Origin: Winogradskyella aurantia
Lineage (GTDB): Bacteria > Bacteroidota > Bacteroidia > Flavobacteriales > Flavobacteriaceae
Direction: 5' to 3'
Length of the DNA: 64,000 nt
Assembly: GCF_002266855.1 (NCBI RefSeq)
Contig: NZ_NGJN01000008.1
Location: forward strand, 1-64,000
Below the pieces are notes generated by a model. That model saw only the letters and a list, made by a program, of their open reading frames with translations, was not told where the DNA came from and did not search any database. Positions 46,050 to 55,776 of this stretch are shown one piece after another. Both the position numbers and the translations under genes were made by a program. The stretch's first letter is position 1, and each line of letters opens with the position of its first letter.

Positions 46050-46739
46050 CTAGGCTTCAGACTTTGGTAGATTTATGCCTTGCTTTAACACAACAGCGCC
46101 CATAGCAATCAACCAAATGACTTTGATATGAAATAATGGTTTGTATATTTCAAAATTATCTGGGATAGCTAAGATGATACCCATCGCAGCAAGACCTAAA
46201 AGAGCAGTAAACCAACCCAACCATTTACTCACCATATGCCATTTAATTAAAGCATAGCCCAATAAGACCAAACCAACACCAGAAAAGATACGGCCAAACC
46301 TTATAAAACAGGTCACATACTGATTTGTGAACAATATGTCATGCATAAAAGCCTCTATTTCAACGGGCGTTTTCCCTGCAGTTTCTCCAACGCCCCAAGC
46401 TCCGAAATTATAGAAATATGCGTTTGCTATGGCCAAGGTAAACGTGCCAATGATTACCATACCTGCACCTGGCAAAATTACGACCCTATAAGGTCTTCGA
46501 GCTGTTACAGATACAAGAGCAAATAAAGCAATACCCATAGTCACCCAGCCAAAAATATGTATGCGATACATCCAAATCCAGGTCCATACATTTTCTCCAA
46601 TCGCTTCAAAATCCGATGCCACGATGTATTCACCTATATGATGTGGGGATAAGGCCCAACCCAGCCATAATAATAATGCTGCCAAAATAAAGGCCCATCC
46701 TGTAAACTTTGTTTCGAAGTCTTTTTGTAAACTGTTCAT
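46050..46739 (-). CDS. Six-helix membrane protein of unknown function
   Basis: 229 residues with about six membrane helices (FILAALLLWLGWAL, IFGWVTMGIALFALVSV, GMVIIGTFTLAIANAYF, FSGVGLVLLGYALI, WFTALLGLAAMGIIL, VIWLIAMGAVVL). Conserved-looking polar positions are SPHHIGEY (about 31), MYRIHIFGW (about 57) and LFHIKVIW. I do not recognise the family. The histidines inside or next to helices could bind haem, but this is only a possibility. It diverges from the sulfite-dehydrogenase operon and has its own copy of the TGTAAC-N4-GTTACA operator 53 bp before its ATG, so joint regulation is likely. Confidence 0.75.
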   Translation of the reverse strand: MNSLQKDFETKFTGWAFILAALLLWLGWALSPHHIGEYIVASDFEAIGENVWTWIWMYRIHIFGWVTMGIALFALVSVTARRPYRVVILPGAGMVIIGTFTLAIANAYFYNFGAWGVGETAGKTPVEIEAFMHDILFTNQYVTCFIRFGRIFSGVGLVLLGYALIKWHMVSKWLGWFTALLGLAAMGIILAIPDNFEIYKPLFHIKVIWLIAMGAVVLKQGINLPKSEA

Positions 46740-46792
46740 GTTTATATTATTTAATAGATACTAACAATGTAGTAGTATCTATTTTTTTCTTA

Positions 46793-46808
46793 TGTAACAT
46801 ATGTTACA
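46793..46808. promoter_or_regulatory. Palindromic operator, copy 1 (TGTAACATATGTTACA)
   Basis: A perfect 16-bp palindrome, 53 bp upstream of the membrane protein ATG at 46739. The half-site TGTAAC with a 4-bp spacer is the shape of a dimeric helix-turn-helix site of the Crp/Fnr kind; regulator identity is inferred. Confidence 0.7.
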
Positions 46809-46837
46809 CGACTTCATGCCACGTAGCGTTTAAACTG

Positions 46838-47026
46838 TTCAATTATATAGGTAACTACTTACTAATTCCAATACACAAAAATGAATTATCTATTTTAATT
46901 CTATTCAAAAACCCACTTATATGGGCCTTACAAGATAATATTAGTATTTCATATCATTTAAAATATAGTAATGGAGTTGATCATTATGGAGTACTAACTA
47001 AAATACCGTTAAAAGGCCTATTTTAA
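46838..47026 (+). other. Open stretch without start codon, possible gene remnant
   Basis: In frame with the TAA at 47024, the sequence ends NISISYHLKYSNGVDHYGVL followed by TKIPLKGLF, which looks like the last beta-strand of an outer-membrane barrel (final Phe). There is no ATG upstream in frame before the operator at 46808, so this may be the fossil C-terminus of a lost gene. Confidence 0.25.
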
Positions 47027-47086
47027 ATTCTATTACCTGTAAAATGAATACAAACCTATAACCTTCCAATTGATATTAAACCGATG

Positions 47087-47102
47087 TGTAACATTGGTTA
47101 CA
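47087..47102. promoter_or_regulatory. Palindromic operator, copy 2 (TGTAACATTGGTTACA)
   Basis: Same half-sites and spacing as copy 1 (TGTAAC-N4-GTTACA), 62 bp upstream of the molybdoenzyme start codon at 47165. Confidence 0.7.
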
Positions 47103-47164
47103 AAGACATATTTGAAAAAAATGTATCTTAATTAATTATTTAGGTAGCTTATAAATTCAATATT

Positions 47165-48385
47165 TTGAAAAGAAGAGATTTCGTTAAAAAAGGGACGCTT
47201 AGTTCTATTGCAGCGCTCATAGGAACAGAGGTGGTTTTTGGCTCTAATATGCTAAAAGGTTACACACCGTTAGCTTTACAAGATCCAGATCCTTTCAAAC
47301 TCTTTAATAAGCACAAGGATATGGTTGTCCTTAATGATAAGCCGTGGAATATCGAATCTCAGGCACACCTATTGGACGATAATATTACACCTAATGCCTC
47401 CATGTTTATCAGAAATAATGGTTTGGTTCCAGAGGATATAGATGCTAAAAACTGGACATTGACAATTGATGGCGAATCGGTAAAAAACAAAAAGACTTAT
47501 ACGCTACAAGAGTTAAAGTCTAAATTCGAGCAACACACATATCAATTAACTATAGAATGTGGTGGCAACGGTCGTGCAGAATTTAACCCACCCGCTAAAG
47601 GCAACCAATGGACTGTTGGTGCTGTACACTGCGCTTCATGGACTGGCGTTCGTTTGCGCGATGTTTTACAGGATGCAGGCATTAGAAATAATGCTGTTTA
47701 TATTGGATTTCATGCAGTAGATAAACATCTCAGTTTAGACCCTAATAAAGAACCAATTTCCAGAGGTTGTCCTATGTCTAAGGCATTACAGGATGAAACC
47801 CTTTTGGCTTTCAAAATGAATGGAAAGGACATTCCTCTTATCCATGGCTACCCCTTGCGCCTCGTGGCCGGAGGTTGGCCAGCTTCGGTATCTGGTAAAT
47901 GGGTCAACCGAATCAGTATACGCAATAAAGTACACGACGGAACAAAAATGACAGGTACAGCCTATAGAGTACCTTGCGAGCCTGTGGCTCCAGGAGCTAA
48001 GGTCAAGGATGAAGATATGTGCATTATAGAATCTATGCCTGTAAAGTCATTGATAACATATCCTAAATCTGGAGCAATAATCAAAAAAGGTAAATCCTTA
48101 AATATAAGAGGGCATGCTTGGGCAGGAGAACTAGAGGTAACTAAAGTAGAGTATTCTATAGATTTTGGTTCAACTTGGAAGGATTGTAAGCTAGAAGCAC
48201 CTGCAAATAGATTAGCATGGCAACATTTTTCAGCTTCTGTTGATTTACCAAAGTTGGGTTATTATGAAGTTTGGGCAAGAGCCACGGATACAAAAGGAAA
48301 TGCGCAACCAATGGTATTACCAGGTTGGAATCCGAAAGGGTATTTGAATAACGCTTGTCATCGTATAGCGGTTAAGGTAAGTTAA
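47165..48385 (+). CDS. Tat-exported molybdopterin sulfite dehydrogenase (SorA-like)
   Basis: 406 residues beginning with TTG at 47165. The next ATG in frame is 28 codons on and would remove the twin-arginine signal MKRRDFVKKGTLSSIAAL. The Mo-cofactor cysteine is C132 in TIECGGNGRAEF, matching the ECAGNGR motif of the sulfite oxidase fold. HCASWTGVRLRDVL, RGCPMSKALQDETLLAFKMN and the dimerisation domain (about 285-395, AGELEVTKVEYSIDFG) complete the family. It probably oxidises sulfite to sulfate in the periplasm and passes electrons to the cytochrome encoded next. Nitrate reductase or another substrate is less likely. Confidence 0.85.
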   Translation: MKRRDFVKKGTLSSIAALIGTEVVFGSNMLKGYTPLALQDPDPFKLFNKHKDMVVLNDKPWNIESQAHLLDDNITPNASMFIRNNGLVPEDIDAKNWTLTIDGESVKNKKTYTLQELKSKFEQHTYQLTIECGGNGRAEFNPPAKGNQWTVGAVHCASWTGVRLRDVLQDAGIRNNAVYIGFHAVDKHLSLDPNKEPISRGCPMSKALQDETLLAFKMNGKDIPLIHGYPLRLVAGGWPASVSGKWVNRISIRNKVHDGTKMTGTAYRVPCEPVAPGAKVKDEDMCIIESMPVKSLITYPKSGAIIKKGKSLNIRGHAWAGELEVTKVEYSIDFGSTWKDCKLEAPANRLAWQHFSASVDLPKLGYYEVWARATDTKGNAQPMVLPGWNPKGYLNNACHRIAVKVS

Positions 48386-48855
48386 TGAATAAGGAAAGCA
48401 CATTCAGAAAACAAGTTAGAAGGATATATCACTTATTAATGGTATTATTTGGCTTGTTTGTTGTTACTGGAGGGAGCTTAATTTATTATGTGAATAATCC
48501 AGGTGCTTTCGATTTTAAAGCAAAATCAGAAATAGCCTCTATAACCCCTGTTGAAGATGAAGATCGTATAGAAAATGGTATACATGTGAGGACAGGACTA
48601 ATTGATAGTGAAGGGCTTATGGTAGTTGTTAATAATTGTACCAATTGCCATTCTGCTAAATTAGTCACACAAAACAGAATGACTAAAGAAGGTTGGAATA
48701 CCACTATTAAATGGATGCAAGAGACACAGAACTTATGGGACTTGGGGGGTAATCAAGAAATTATAGTCAATTATTTAGTCACCAACTATCCGCCAAAAGC
48801 AAAGGGAAGACGAATGACTTTAACAGATATTGAATGGTATGAGTTGGAGGATTAA
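48385..48855 (+). CDS. Membrane-anchored monohaem cytochrome c (SorB-like)
   Basis: 156 residues. A single membrane helix (about 14-33, IYHLLMVLFGLFVVTGGSLI) and one haem c motif C85-T-N-C88-H89 in NNCTNCHSAKL. The Met ligand may be in QNRMTKEGW. TAATG overlap with the preceding gene and a 17-bp overlap with the following one show tight coupling. It is the expected electron acceptor of the sulfite dehydrogenase; in SorAB of other bacteria the cytochrome is also monohaem. Confidence 0.85.
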   Translation: MNKESTFRKQVRRIYHLLMVLFGLFVVTGGSLIYYVNNPGAFDFKAKSEIASITPVEDEDRIENGIHVRTGLIDSEGLMVVVNNCTNCHSAKLVTQNRMTKEGWNTTIKWMQETQNLWDLGGNQEIIVNYLVTNYPPKAKGRRMTLTDIEWYELED

Positions 48856-49765
48856 TTTTTTAATTTTAGTTGTACTCTCGTGGGCATGTCAGAAAGAGAA
48901 GCAGGTCGTAATACCTAATCATAATGAAGGTAATTTAATTGAGGCTGCAGAACTAAAAGCTATAATAAACCAACCAAACATAAAATTGTTGGATTTTAGA
49001 AAAAAAGACGAATACGATAAGGGACACATAACTAAAGCTTTGAATATATGGCGAACAGATATAGAGGATAGTTCTTACCCTTATAGAGGAATGATGGCAA
49101 GTAAATCGCAGATTCAAGCTGTTTTTGGTCAATTAGGAATCAATTCTAACGATACTATTATAGTGTATGATGACAACGGCATGTGTGAAGCTGCAAGATT
49201 ATGGTGGGTATTACAAAACTATGACTTTAAAAATGTAAGGATATTAAATGGAGGTATTTCAGCATGGGCGTTAAACAATGGTTCATTGACAACGCAAAAG
49301 GTTAAATTCAAGCCTTCCACTTTTGAGCTATCTGATAATGCTTCTATGGTTTATCATATATCAAAAGCGGAGCTTGAACAGGCTTTAAAATCGGACGTAA
49401 CAGTTATAGATACAAGAACTTTGGATGAATATACCGGTAAGACCCACAAAAATGGAGCAACGAAATCAGGAAGGATTCCAGAAAGTTTACATATTGATTG
49501 GGCCGAAAGTATTAATTACGACGGGGACCAACGATTCAAAACAATAGAAGAAATTAAAAAAAAGTATAGAAAGTTAAACATAAAAAAAACAGATTTGATT
49601 GTTTTATATTGCCATACTGGTGTTCGATCAGCACATAGTACCTTTGTGTTGACTCAAATATTAGGTCATCAAAATGTTAAAAATTATGATGGCTCTTGGG
49701 TAGAATGGAGTTATTTTAACAATTTACCTTTTGAAAATGATCAAGTCTCTCTAATTAAAAAATAA
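48839..49765 (+). CDS. Lipoprotein sulfurtransferase (tandem rhodanese)
   Basis: 308 residues from ATG 48839; a TTG three codons upstream is not needed. Lipobox SWAC at residue 16. Two rhodanese domains: the first (about 35-140) has VYDDNGMCEAARLWW and is probably inactive; the second (about 165-300) has the catalytic C258 in LYCHTGVRSAH. Layout matches thiosulfate or 3-mercaptopyruvate sulfurtransferases, and DTRTLDEYTG and SGRIPESLHI are typical. Lipid-anchored to the outside of the cytoplasmic membrane, it could cleave thiosulfate and give sulfite to the dehydrogenase of this operon. Its start lies inside the cytochrome gene. Confidence 0.85.
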   Translation: MSWRINFLILVVLSWACQKEKQVVIPNHNEGNLIEAAELKAIINQPNIKLLDFRKKDEYDKGHITKALNIWRTDIEDSSYPYRGMMASKSQIQAVFGQLGINSNDTIIVYDDNGMCEAARLWWVLQNYDFKNVRILNGGISAWALNNGSLTTQKVKFKPSTFELSDNASMVYHISKAELEQALKSDVTVIDTRTLDEYTGKTHKNGATKSGRIPESLHIDWAESINYDGDQRFKTIEEIKKKYRKLNIKKTDLIVLYCHTGVRSAHSTFVLTQILGHQNVKNYDGSWVEWSYFNNLPFENDQVSLIKK

Positions 49766-49766
49766 A

Positions 49767-50642
49767 ATGGAAAAGTATTTAGACGCATTCGTAAATGCCT
49801 TTGAAGGCACATTAACATGGACCTGGAAATCAATTATTTTTGAAGTGCCTTGGTATACAAATTACTTTTGGGGCCTTATTGCCATCTCCTTAGTTGTTTG
49901 GTTTTTGGAAATAGCCTTTCCATGGCGAAAAAACCAATCTATTTTTAGACGCGACTTCTGGTTAGATGCATTTTATATGTTTTTTAATTTTTTCATTTTC
50001 GCCATTGTCGTGAGTGGAGTATATGAAGTTTTAGGAGTACTATTTAGTGATATAAACATCACTGCAAAAAGTCTTGCCATTGTGGATATTTCAAATTGGG
50101 CACCTGGACTGCAATTATTTGTTTTCTTTATTGTGCTAGACTTTGTACAATGGTTTACACATGTATTATTACATCGTTATGGCTTCCTTTGGAAATTTCA
50201 TAAAGTACACCACAGTGTTAAGGAAATGGGCTTTGCTGCCCATTTACGATACCACTGGATGGAGAATATTTTATATAAGCCTTTAAAAACCTTTGGGGTT
50301 ATGATACTTGGAGGGTTTGAGCCAGAGCAGGCCTATATTGTTCATTTTATTGCCATTGCTATTGGTCACCTCAACCATTCTAATATTAAAATTACTTGGG
50401 GACCTCTTAAGTATATTTTCAATAATCCGGTTATGCACTTGTACCACCACGCTTACCATTTACCAGAGGGGAAAAATGGCGTTAATTACGGTATAAGCTT
50501 AAGTCTTTGGGACTATCTATTTAAAACTGATTATATCCCTGAAGATAGCGGTACTATAGAAATTGGATTTAAAGGTGATGATAAATTTCCTCATGATTTT
50601 ATTGGCCAAAACACCTACGGGTTTAAAAAAGGTCAACATTAA
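49767..50642 (+). CDS. Sterol desaturase / fatty acid hydroxylase family membrane protein
   Basis: 291 residues with four or more membrane helices. The di-iron histidine clusters are complete: HVLLH (about 131), KFHKVHHS (about 144) and HLYHHAYH (about 227), plus HLNHS. Members of this superfamily hydroxylate or desaturate lipids or cleave ether bonds. It starts 1 bp after the rhodanese stop, so it belongs to the same operon, which is unusual for a sulfur-oxidation locus. Bacterial members do not necessarily act on sterols. Confidence 0.85.
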   Translation: MEKYLDAFVNAFEGTLTWTWKSIIFEVPWYTNYFWGLIAISLVVWFLEIAFPWRKNQSIFRRDFWLDAFYMFFNFFIFAIVVSGVYEVLGVLFSDINITAKSLAIVDISNWAPGLQLFVFFIVLDFVQWFTHVLLHRYGFLWKFHKVHHSVKEMGFAAHLRYHWMENILYKPLKTFGVMILGGFEPEQAYIVHFIAIAIGHLNHSNIKITWGPLKYIFNNPVMHLYHHAYHLPEGKNGVNYGISLSLWDYLFKTDYIPEDSGTIEIGFKGDDKFPHDFIGQNTYGFKKGQH

Positions 50643-50700
50643 GGGTTAAGTCTTAGAGTATATTCTTTGGCTCTTGTAAATGGGGATTGAACAACTAGGT

Positions 50701-51612
50701 TTAATCCCTTATTAAGGGCATAGTAGAGCAACGCAGCAAACCCTCTTGTTTTGCAATTTCTGCATAGGGGACTTCCTCCACAATAAATCCATGGGCTCGT
50801 AACCATGAGTTTAGTCTCGTAAAGTTGCGTTCTGAAACAATCACATCTTCTGAAATTGAGAAAATATTACTGTTCATATCGTACATTTCGTCTTTTGTGA
50901 TTTCAAAAATATTATCCGCACCAAAGTAATCAACGAGCCATTGATATTCACTTTCAACTAAAAACCCATTTTTATGAATTATTGCCTTGTCCTTACCGAT
51001 GGGCTGAAAGCAACAATCTAGATGAAGGGCATTCTCCTTTGGATCCGTGTTGGACTTCCTAAGTTGGAAGGCCTTTACTTTTTTATGCGGAAATAAGCCT
51101 TGTATTGCTCTAACCGCTTGAATATTGGTTCGAGCTGTGATGAAATCAGCATAATCCTCTCCAGTATACGTACCTACAAAAATATAATCATTCCAAGGCA
51201 TAACATCACCTCCTTCAACATGGCAATCATCTGGTAAGATAATTCTATTGGATTTGTCCACATGAGTCCAAACATATTCGGTGGCCTCAATTTCACGTTT
51301 GCGATCTGGTAGGATATTGGCAATGATAATCTTATCTTCAATAACAAAAGAAATATCCCTTGCAAAAATCTGGTTATAGTCTTGTATAACTTTAGGGCGA
51401 TAGACTTTAACGTCGTATTTTTTCAAGACCTCAGCAAATGCTGCCATTTCCCTTTTCATATCTTCTTCCTTAGGATAAGTACCTGCTAGAACATGTTGTA
51501 AACTTTTAGGATCGTAACAGGCTTCTGGTTTTGGCACTGGCCCGTTACTCTCAGCGGTTCCCAAAATTACAGCTCTTAGCCTTGAAGTCTCGTTTTGAAT
51601 ATTTAATTTCAT
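50701..51612 (-). CDS. Arginine deiminase-fold enzyme (DDAH-like / amidinotransferase)
   Basis: 303 residues from ATG 51612 (MKLNIQNETSRL); an ATG four codons upstream (51624) is possible. Catalytic residues of the guanidino-group-modifying superfamily: FARDISFVIEDKI (about 88), the His/Glu of DCHVEGGDVMPW (about 125), LHLDCCFQP and the nucleophile C in LLRCSTMPLIRD at the end. Same fold as ctlX at 35676. Deimination of arginine, methylarginine or agmatine is the likely reaction. Confidence 0.82.
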   Translation of the reverse strand: MKLNIQNETSRLRAVILGTAESNGPVPKPEACYDPKSLQHVLAGTYPKEEDMKREMAAFAEVLKKYDVKVYRPKVIQDYNQIFARDISFVIEDKIIIANILPDRKREIEATEYVWTHVDKSNRIILPDDCHVEGGDVMPWNDYIFVGTYTGEDYADFITARTNIQAVRAIQGLFPHKKVKAFQLRKSNTDPKENALHLDCCFQPIGKDKAIIHKNGFLVESEYQWLVDYFGADNIFEITKDEMYDMNSNIFSISEDVIVSERNFTRLNSWLRAHGFIVEEVPYAEIAKQEGLLRCSTMPLIRD

Positions 51613-51626
51613 ATGTATTCTCATAT

Positions 51627-51657
51627 AAAAAGCCTCATAAAATTATGAAGCTTTTCT
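51627..51657 (-). terminator. Terminator of gltA
   Basis: The stem AAAAGCCTCATAA / TTATGAAGCTTTT has one mismatch. It lies between the gltA stop and the upstream end of the DDAH-like gene. Confidence 0.65.
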
Positions 51658-51679
51658 TTTGTTTTATATATAAAGACAA

Positions 51680-52966
51680 CTAACGTTTATCTAATGTTTT
51701 GAATGCTCTATAGGTCTCACCTATGTAAAGCTGACGAGGTCTTCCAATTGGCTCCTTTCGCAAGCGCATTTCTCTCCATTGAGCTATCCAACCTGGTAAT
51801 CTACCAAGAGCAAACATTACGGTAAACATTTCTACCGGAATTCCCATGGCTCTGTAAATTATACCAGAGTAAAAATCTACATTTGGGTATAATTTTCTAT
51901 CTACGAAATACGGGTCTTCTAGCGCTTCTTTTTCCAATCCTTTTGCGATATCCAATATAGGATCTTCAACACCTAAGTTTCCGAGTACTTCATCAGCTGC
52001 CTTTTTTATAATTTTGGCTCGTGGATCAAAATTCTTATATACCCTATGACCAAATCCCATTAATCGGAATGGATCATCTTTATCCTTTGCTTTAGACATA
52101 TATTTCTTAGTATCACCACCATCTTCCTTGATGGCTTCTAACATCTCTAAAACAGCTTGGTTAGCCCCTCCATGCAACGGTCCCCAAAGTGCTGATATCC
52201 CAGAAGCTAAAGAAACAAATAAGCCTGCGTGAGATGACCCGGTAATTCTAACTGTTGATGTCGAACAATTTTGCTCATGATCTGCATGAAGTATCAATAA
52301 CTTATCCAAGGCATCTACCAATATCGGGTTTTGCTCATATTCCCTATTTGGGTTTTTGAACATCATTTTCAGTACATTTTCAACATAGCCCAAGTTGTCA
52401 TCTCCATATTCTAAAGGTAACCCGTGCTTTTTGCGCATGGTCCATGCCACTAAAACAGGAAACTTACCCAAAATCCGCACTATGGAATTATACATGTCCT
52501 CCTCTGAATTAACATCCACAGACGACGGATTGAAAGCTGTTAAAGCAGACGTCAATGAGGATAAAACTCCCATCGGATGAGCTGATTTTGGAAAAGCGTC
52601 TAAAATCTTCTTAACATCATCATCAACTACAGAGTGAGACTTTATATCTGTATGAAATTTTTCTAATTGCTCTTTATTTGGCAATTCCCCAAAAATGAGA
52701 AGAAATGCTACTTCTAGAAAGTCCGCCTTTTCCGCTAGCTCCTCAATAGAATACCCTCTGTATCTAAGAATACCCTTTTCACCATCAAGAAATGTTATGG
52801 CACTCTCACAACTACCCGTATTTTTATAACCAGGGTCTATTGTTATAATACCACCAGTAGAACTTCTTAAGGTTTTGATATCTATAGCAACTTCATTTTC
52901 CGTTCCCCTAATAACAGGGAATTCATATTTTTCACCGTTTACTTCTAAGGTAGCTTTGTCTGACAT
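51680..52966 (-). CDS. gltA: Citrate synthase
   Basis: Condenses acetyl-CoA with oxaloacetate, entering the TCA cycle with Mdh of this window. 428 residues, type II. Catalytic histidine and substrate motifs: HADHEQNCSTSTVR (about 232), GPLHGGANQAVLEML (about 263), MGFGHRVYKNFDPRAKI (about 303) and the catalytic Asp in YPNVDFYSGI (about 362). Its own terminator is at 51627-51657. Confidence 0.96.
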   Translation of the reverse strand: MSDKATLEVNGEKYEFPVIRGTENEVAIDIKTLRSSTGGIITIDPGYKNTGSCESAITFLDGEKGILRYRGYSIEELAEKADFLEVAFLLIFGELPNKEQLEKFHTDIKSHSVVDDDVKKILDAFPKSAHPMGVLSSLTSALTAFNPSSVDVNSEEDMYNSIVRILGKFPVLVAWTMRKKHGLPLEYGDDNLGYVENVLKMMFKNPNREYEQNPILVDALDKLLILHADHEQNCSTSTVRITGSSHAGLFVSLASGISALWGPLHGGANQAVLEMLEAIKEDGGDTKKYMSKAKDKDDPFRLMGFGHRVYKNFDPRAKIIKKAADEVLGNLGVEDPILDIAKGLEKEALEDPYFVDRKLYPNVDFYSGIIYRAMGIPVEMFTVMFALGRLPGWIAQWREMRLRKEPIGRPRQLYIGETYRAFKTLDKR

Positions 52967-53062
52967 ATTGTGAGTGTAATTTTTTGTTTCAAAGAGTTAC
53001 AAAATTACGAAATCTCAAACGATTTCGAAACTAGAATTAGATTGGTTTTAACAATTGATTGC

Positions 53063-53096
53063 CAAAAAAACCCCTCACTAGTGAAGGGTTTTTAAA
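53063..53096 (-). terminator. Terminator of eno
   Basis: The stem AAAAACCCCTCACT / AGTGAAGGGTTTTT has one mismatch and lies 20 bp after the eno stop. Confidence 0.75.
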
Positions 53097-53113
53097 TATT
53101 TCAATTTGAAGAA

Positions 53114-54412
<1,299 letters not shown>

Positions 54413-54520
54413 TTATGGATTTTTATCGTTGAATACTTTCAAATTTACAAAAAACAAAAGGGTAAAACAGAAGAAAAATCATAAATGCGATTAATTTTTA
54501 CTATAATGTTTTCGTAGAGC

Positions 54521-54559
54521 AAAAAACGCAATGATTTTTATTTTTCATTGCGCTTTTTT
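54521..54559 (-). terminator. Terminator of carA
   Basis: The stem CGCAATGA / TCATTGCG is flanked by A-run and T-run, directly after the carA stop codon (54561). Confidence 0.75.
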
Positions 54560-54560
54560 C

Positions 54561-55664
54561 CTAATTATTCTTGATGTTTTCAATAAATTGATCAAACAAA
54601 TAGTCAGAGTCATGAGGACCAGGACTGGCCTCTGGATGGTATTGCACCGAAAAGCAATTTTTATCTTTTATTTTAATTCCCGCTACTGTATTATCATTGA
54701 GGTGCACATGAGTAATTTCAACATTGGGGTTGGCCTCAGTTTCTTCTCTGTTAATAGCGAATCCGTGATTTTGAGAAGTAATCTCCCCCTTTCCTGTTAA
54801 TAAGTTCTTTACAGGATGATTAATGCCCCTGTGACCATTGTGCATCTTGTAGGTTGAAATTCCATTTGCCAAGGCGATAACCTGGTGCCCTAAACAAATA
54901 CCAAATAAGGGTTTATTCCTTTTTATTATTTCCTTTGCGACCTCTTTAGCCTCAATTAATGGCTCTGGATCACCAGGACCATTGGATAAAAAATAACCAT
55001 CCGGTTTAAATGCTTCTAAATCCTCAAACTTTGAATTATATGGAAATACTTTGACATAAGCATCTCGCTTAGCCAAATTCCTCAAAATGTTCTTCTTTAT
55101 CCCAATGTCTAAAGCGGCTATTTTATAAGTTGCATTTTCGTCACCAACAAAATACGGCTCTTTGGTTGAAACTTTTGAGGCTAACTCCAATCCTTCCATA
55201 GAAGGCACTTTAGCCAACTGCTTCTTAAGGTCATCTATCTTATCTACCTCTGTAGATATCACCGCATTCATAGCTCCTTTTTCCCTTATGTAACTTACTA
55301 ATGCACGTGTATCTACATCTGAAATAGCTAATGTATTATATCTCTCAAAAAATGCTTCAAGGGATAAATCTGCAGCAGGTCTGGAGTATTCAAAACTGAA
55401 ATTTTTACAGATAAGCCCTGCAATCTTAATATCGTCTGACTCTACCTCATCGGCCTTTGTTCCATAATTTCCGATATGGGCATTGGTCGTCACCATTAAC
55501 TGACCAAAATAAGACGGGTCTGTAAAAATTTCTTGATAGCCAGTAGTACCGGTATTAAAACAAACCTCACCGAAGGCCGTACCTTCTTTACCTATTGATT
55601 TTCCGTAAAAAATGGTTCCATCAGCCAATAGGATAATAGCTTTTTTCCGTTGTTTATATTTCAT
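54561..55664 (-). CDS. carA: Carbamoyl-phosphate synthase small subunit
   Basis: Glutamine amidotransferase subunit that supplies ammonia for carbamoyl phosphate, used for pyrimidines and arginine. 367 residues. The class I triad is in LFGICLGHQVIALA (nucleophile Cys about 255) and YHPEASPGPHDSDYL (His and Glu). The N-terminal carA domain has LADGTIFYGKSIG and GEVCFNTGTTGYQEI. carB is not in the window. pyrE lies 15 kb away. Confidence 0.96.
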   Translation of the reverse strand: MKYKQRKKAIILLADGTIFYGKSIGKEGTAFGEVCFNTGTTGYQEIFTDPSYFGQLMVTTNAHIGNYGTKADEVESDDIKIAGLICKNFSFEYSRPAADLSLEAFFERYNTLAISDVDTRALVSYIREKGAMNAVISTEVDKIDDLKKQLAKVPSMEGLELASKVSTKEPYFVGDENATYKIAALDIGIKKNILRNLAKRDAYVKVFPYNSKFEDLEAFKPDGYFLSNGPGDPEPLIEAKEVAKEIIKRNKPLFGICLGHQVIALANGISTYKMHNGHRGINHPVKNLLTGKGEITSQNHGFAINREETEANPNVEITHVHLNDNTVAGIKIKDKNCFSVQYHPEASPGPHDSDYLFDQFIENIKNN

Positions 55665-55725
55665 GTTTTTAGTTTGAATGACGTCCTGATCTGCAGGAAG
55701 TAAGTTTTACAAAATTCCAAAAAAA

Positions 55726-55752
55726 AAGGATAAACTTAAAAAGTTTATCCTT
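55726..55752 (-). terminator. Terminator of rplQ, end of the ribosomal cluster
   Basis: A perfect 12-bp stem, AAGGATAAACTT / AAGTTTATCCTT, with loop AAA and an A-run, 24 bp after the rplQ stop. Confidence 0.85.
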
Positions 55753-55776
55753 GATATTTATAAATGCTTATTAACA

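Larger units (their letters stand above)
46740..47164. other. 425-bp divergent control region of the sulfur-oxidation cluster
   Basis: Holds two copies of a palindromic operator (46793-46808 and 47087-47102) and, between them, a plus-strand open stretch with no start codon (46838-47026). No RNA gene or terminator was found. Confidence 0.7.

Noticed and set aside
46709-47026. Complete 105-residue gene in the divergent control region
   Set aside because: Its first part overlaps the start of the minus-strand membrane protein gene and the operator; only the last 60 codons look protein-like and they have no start codon.
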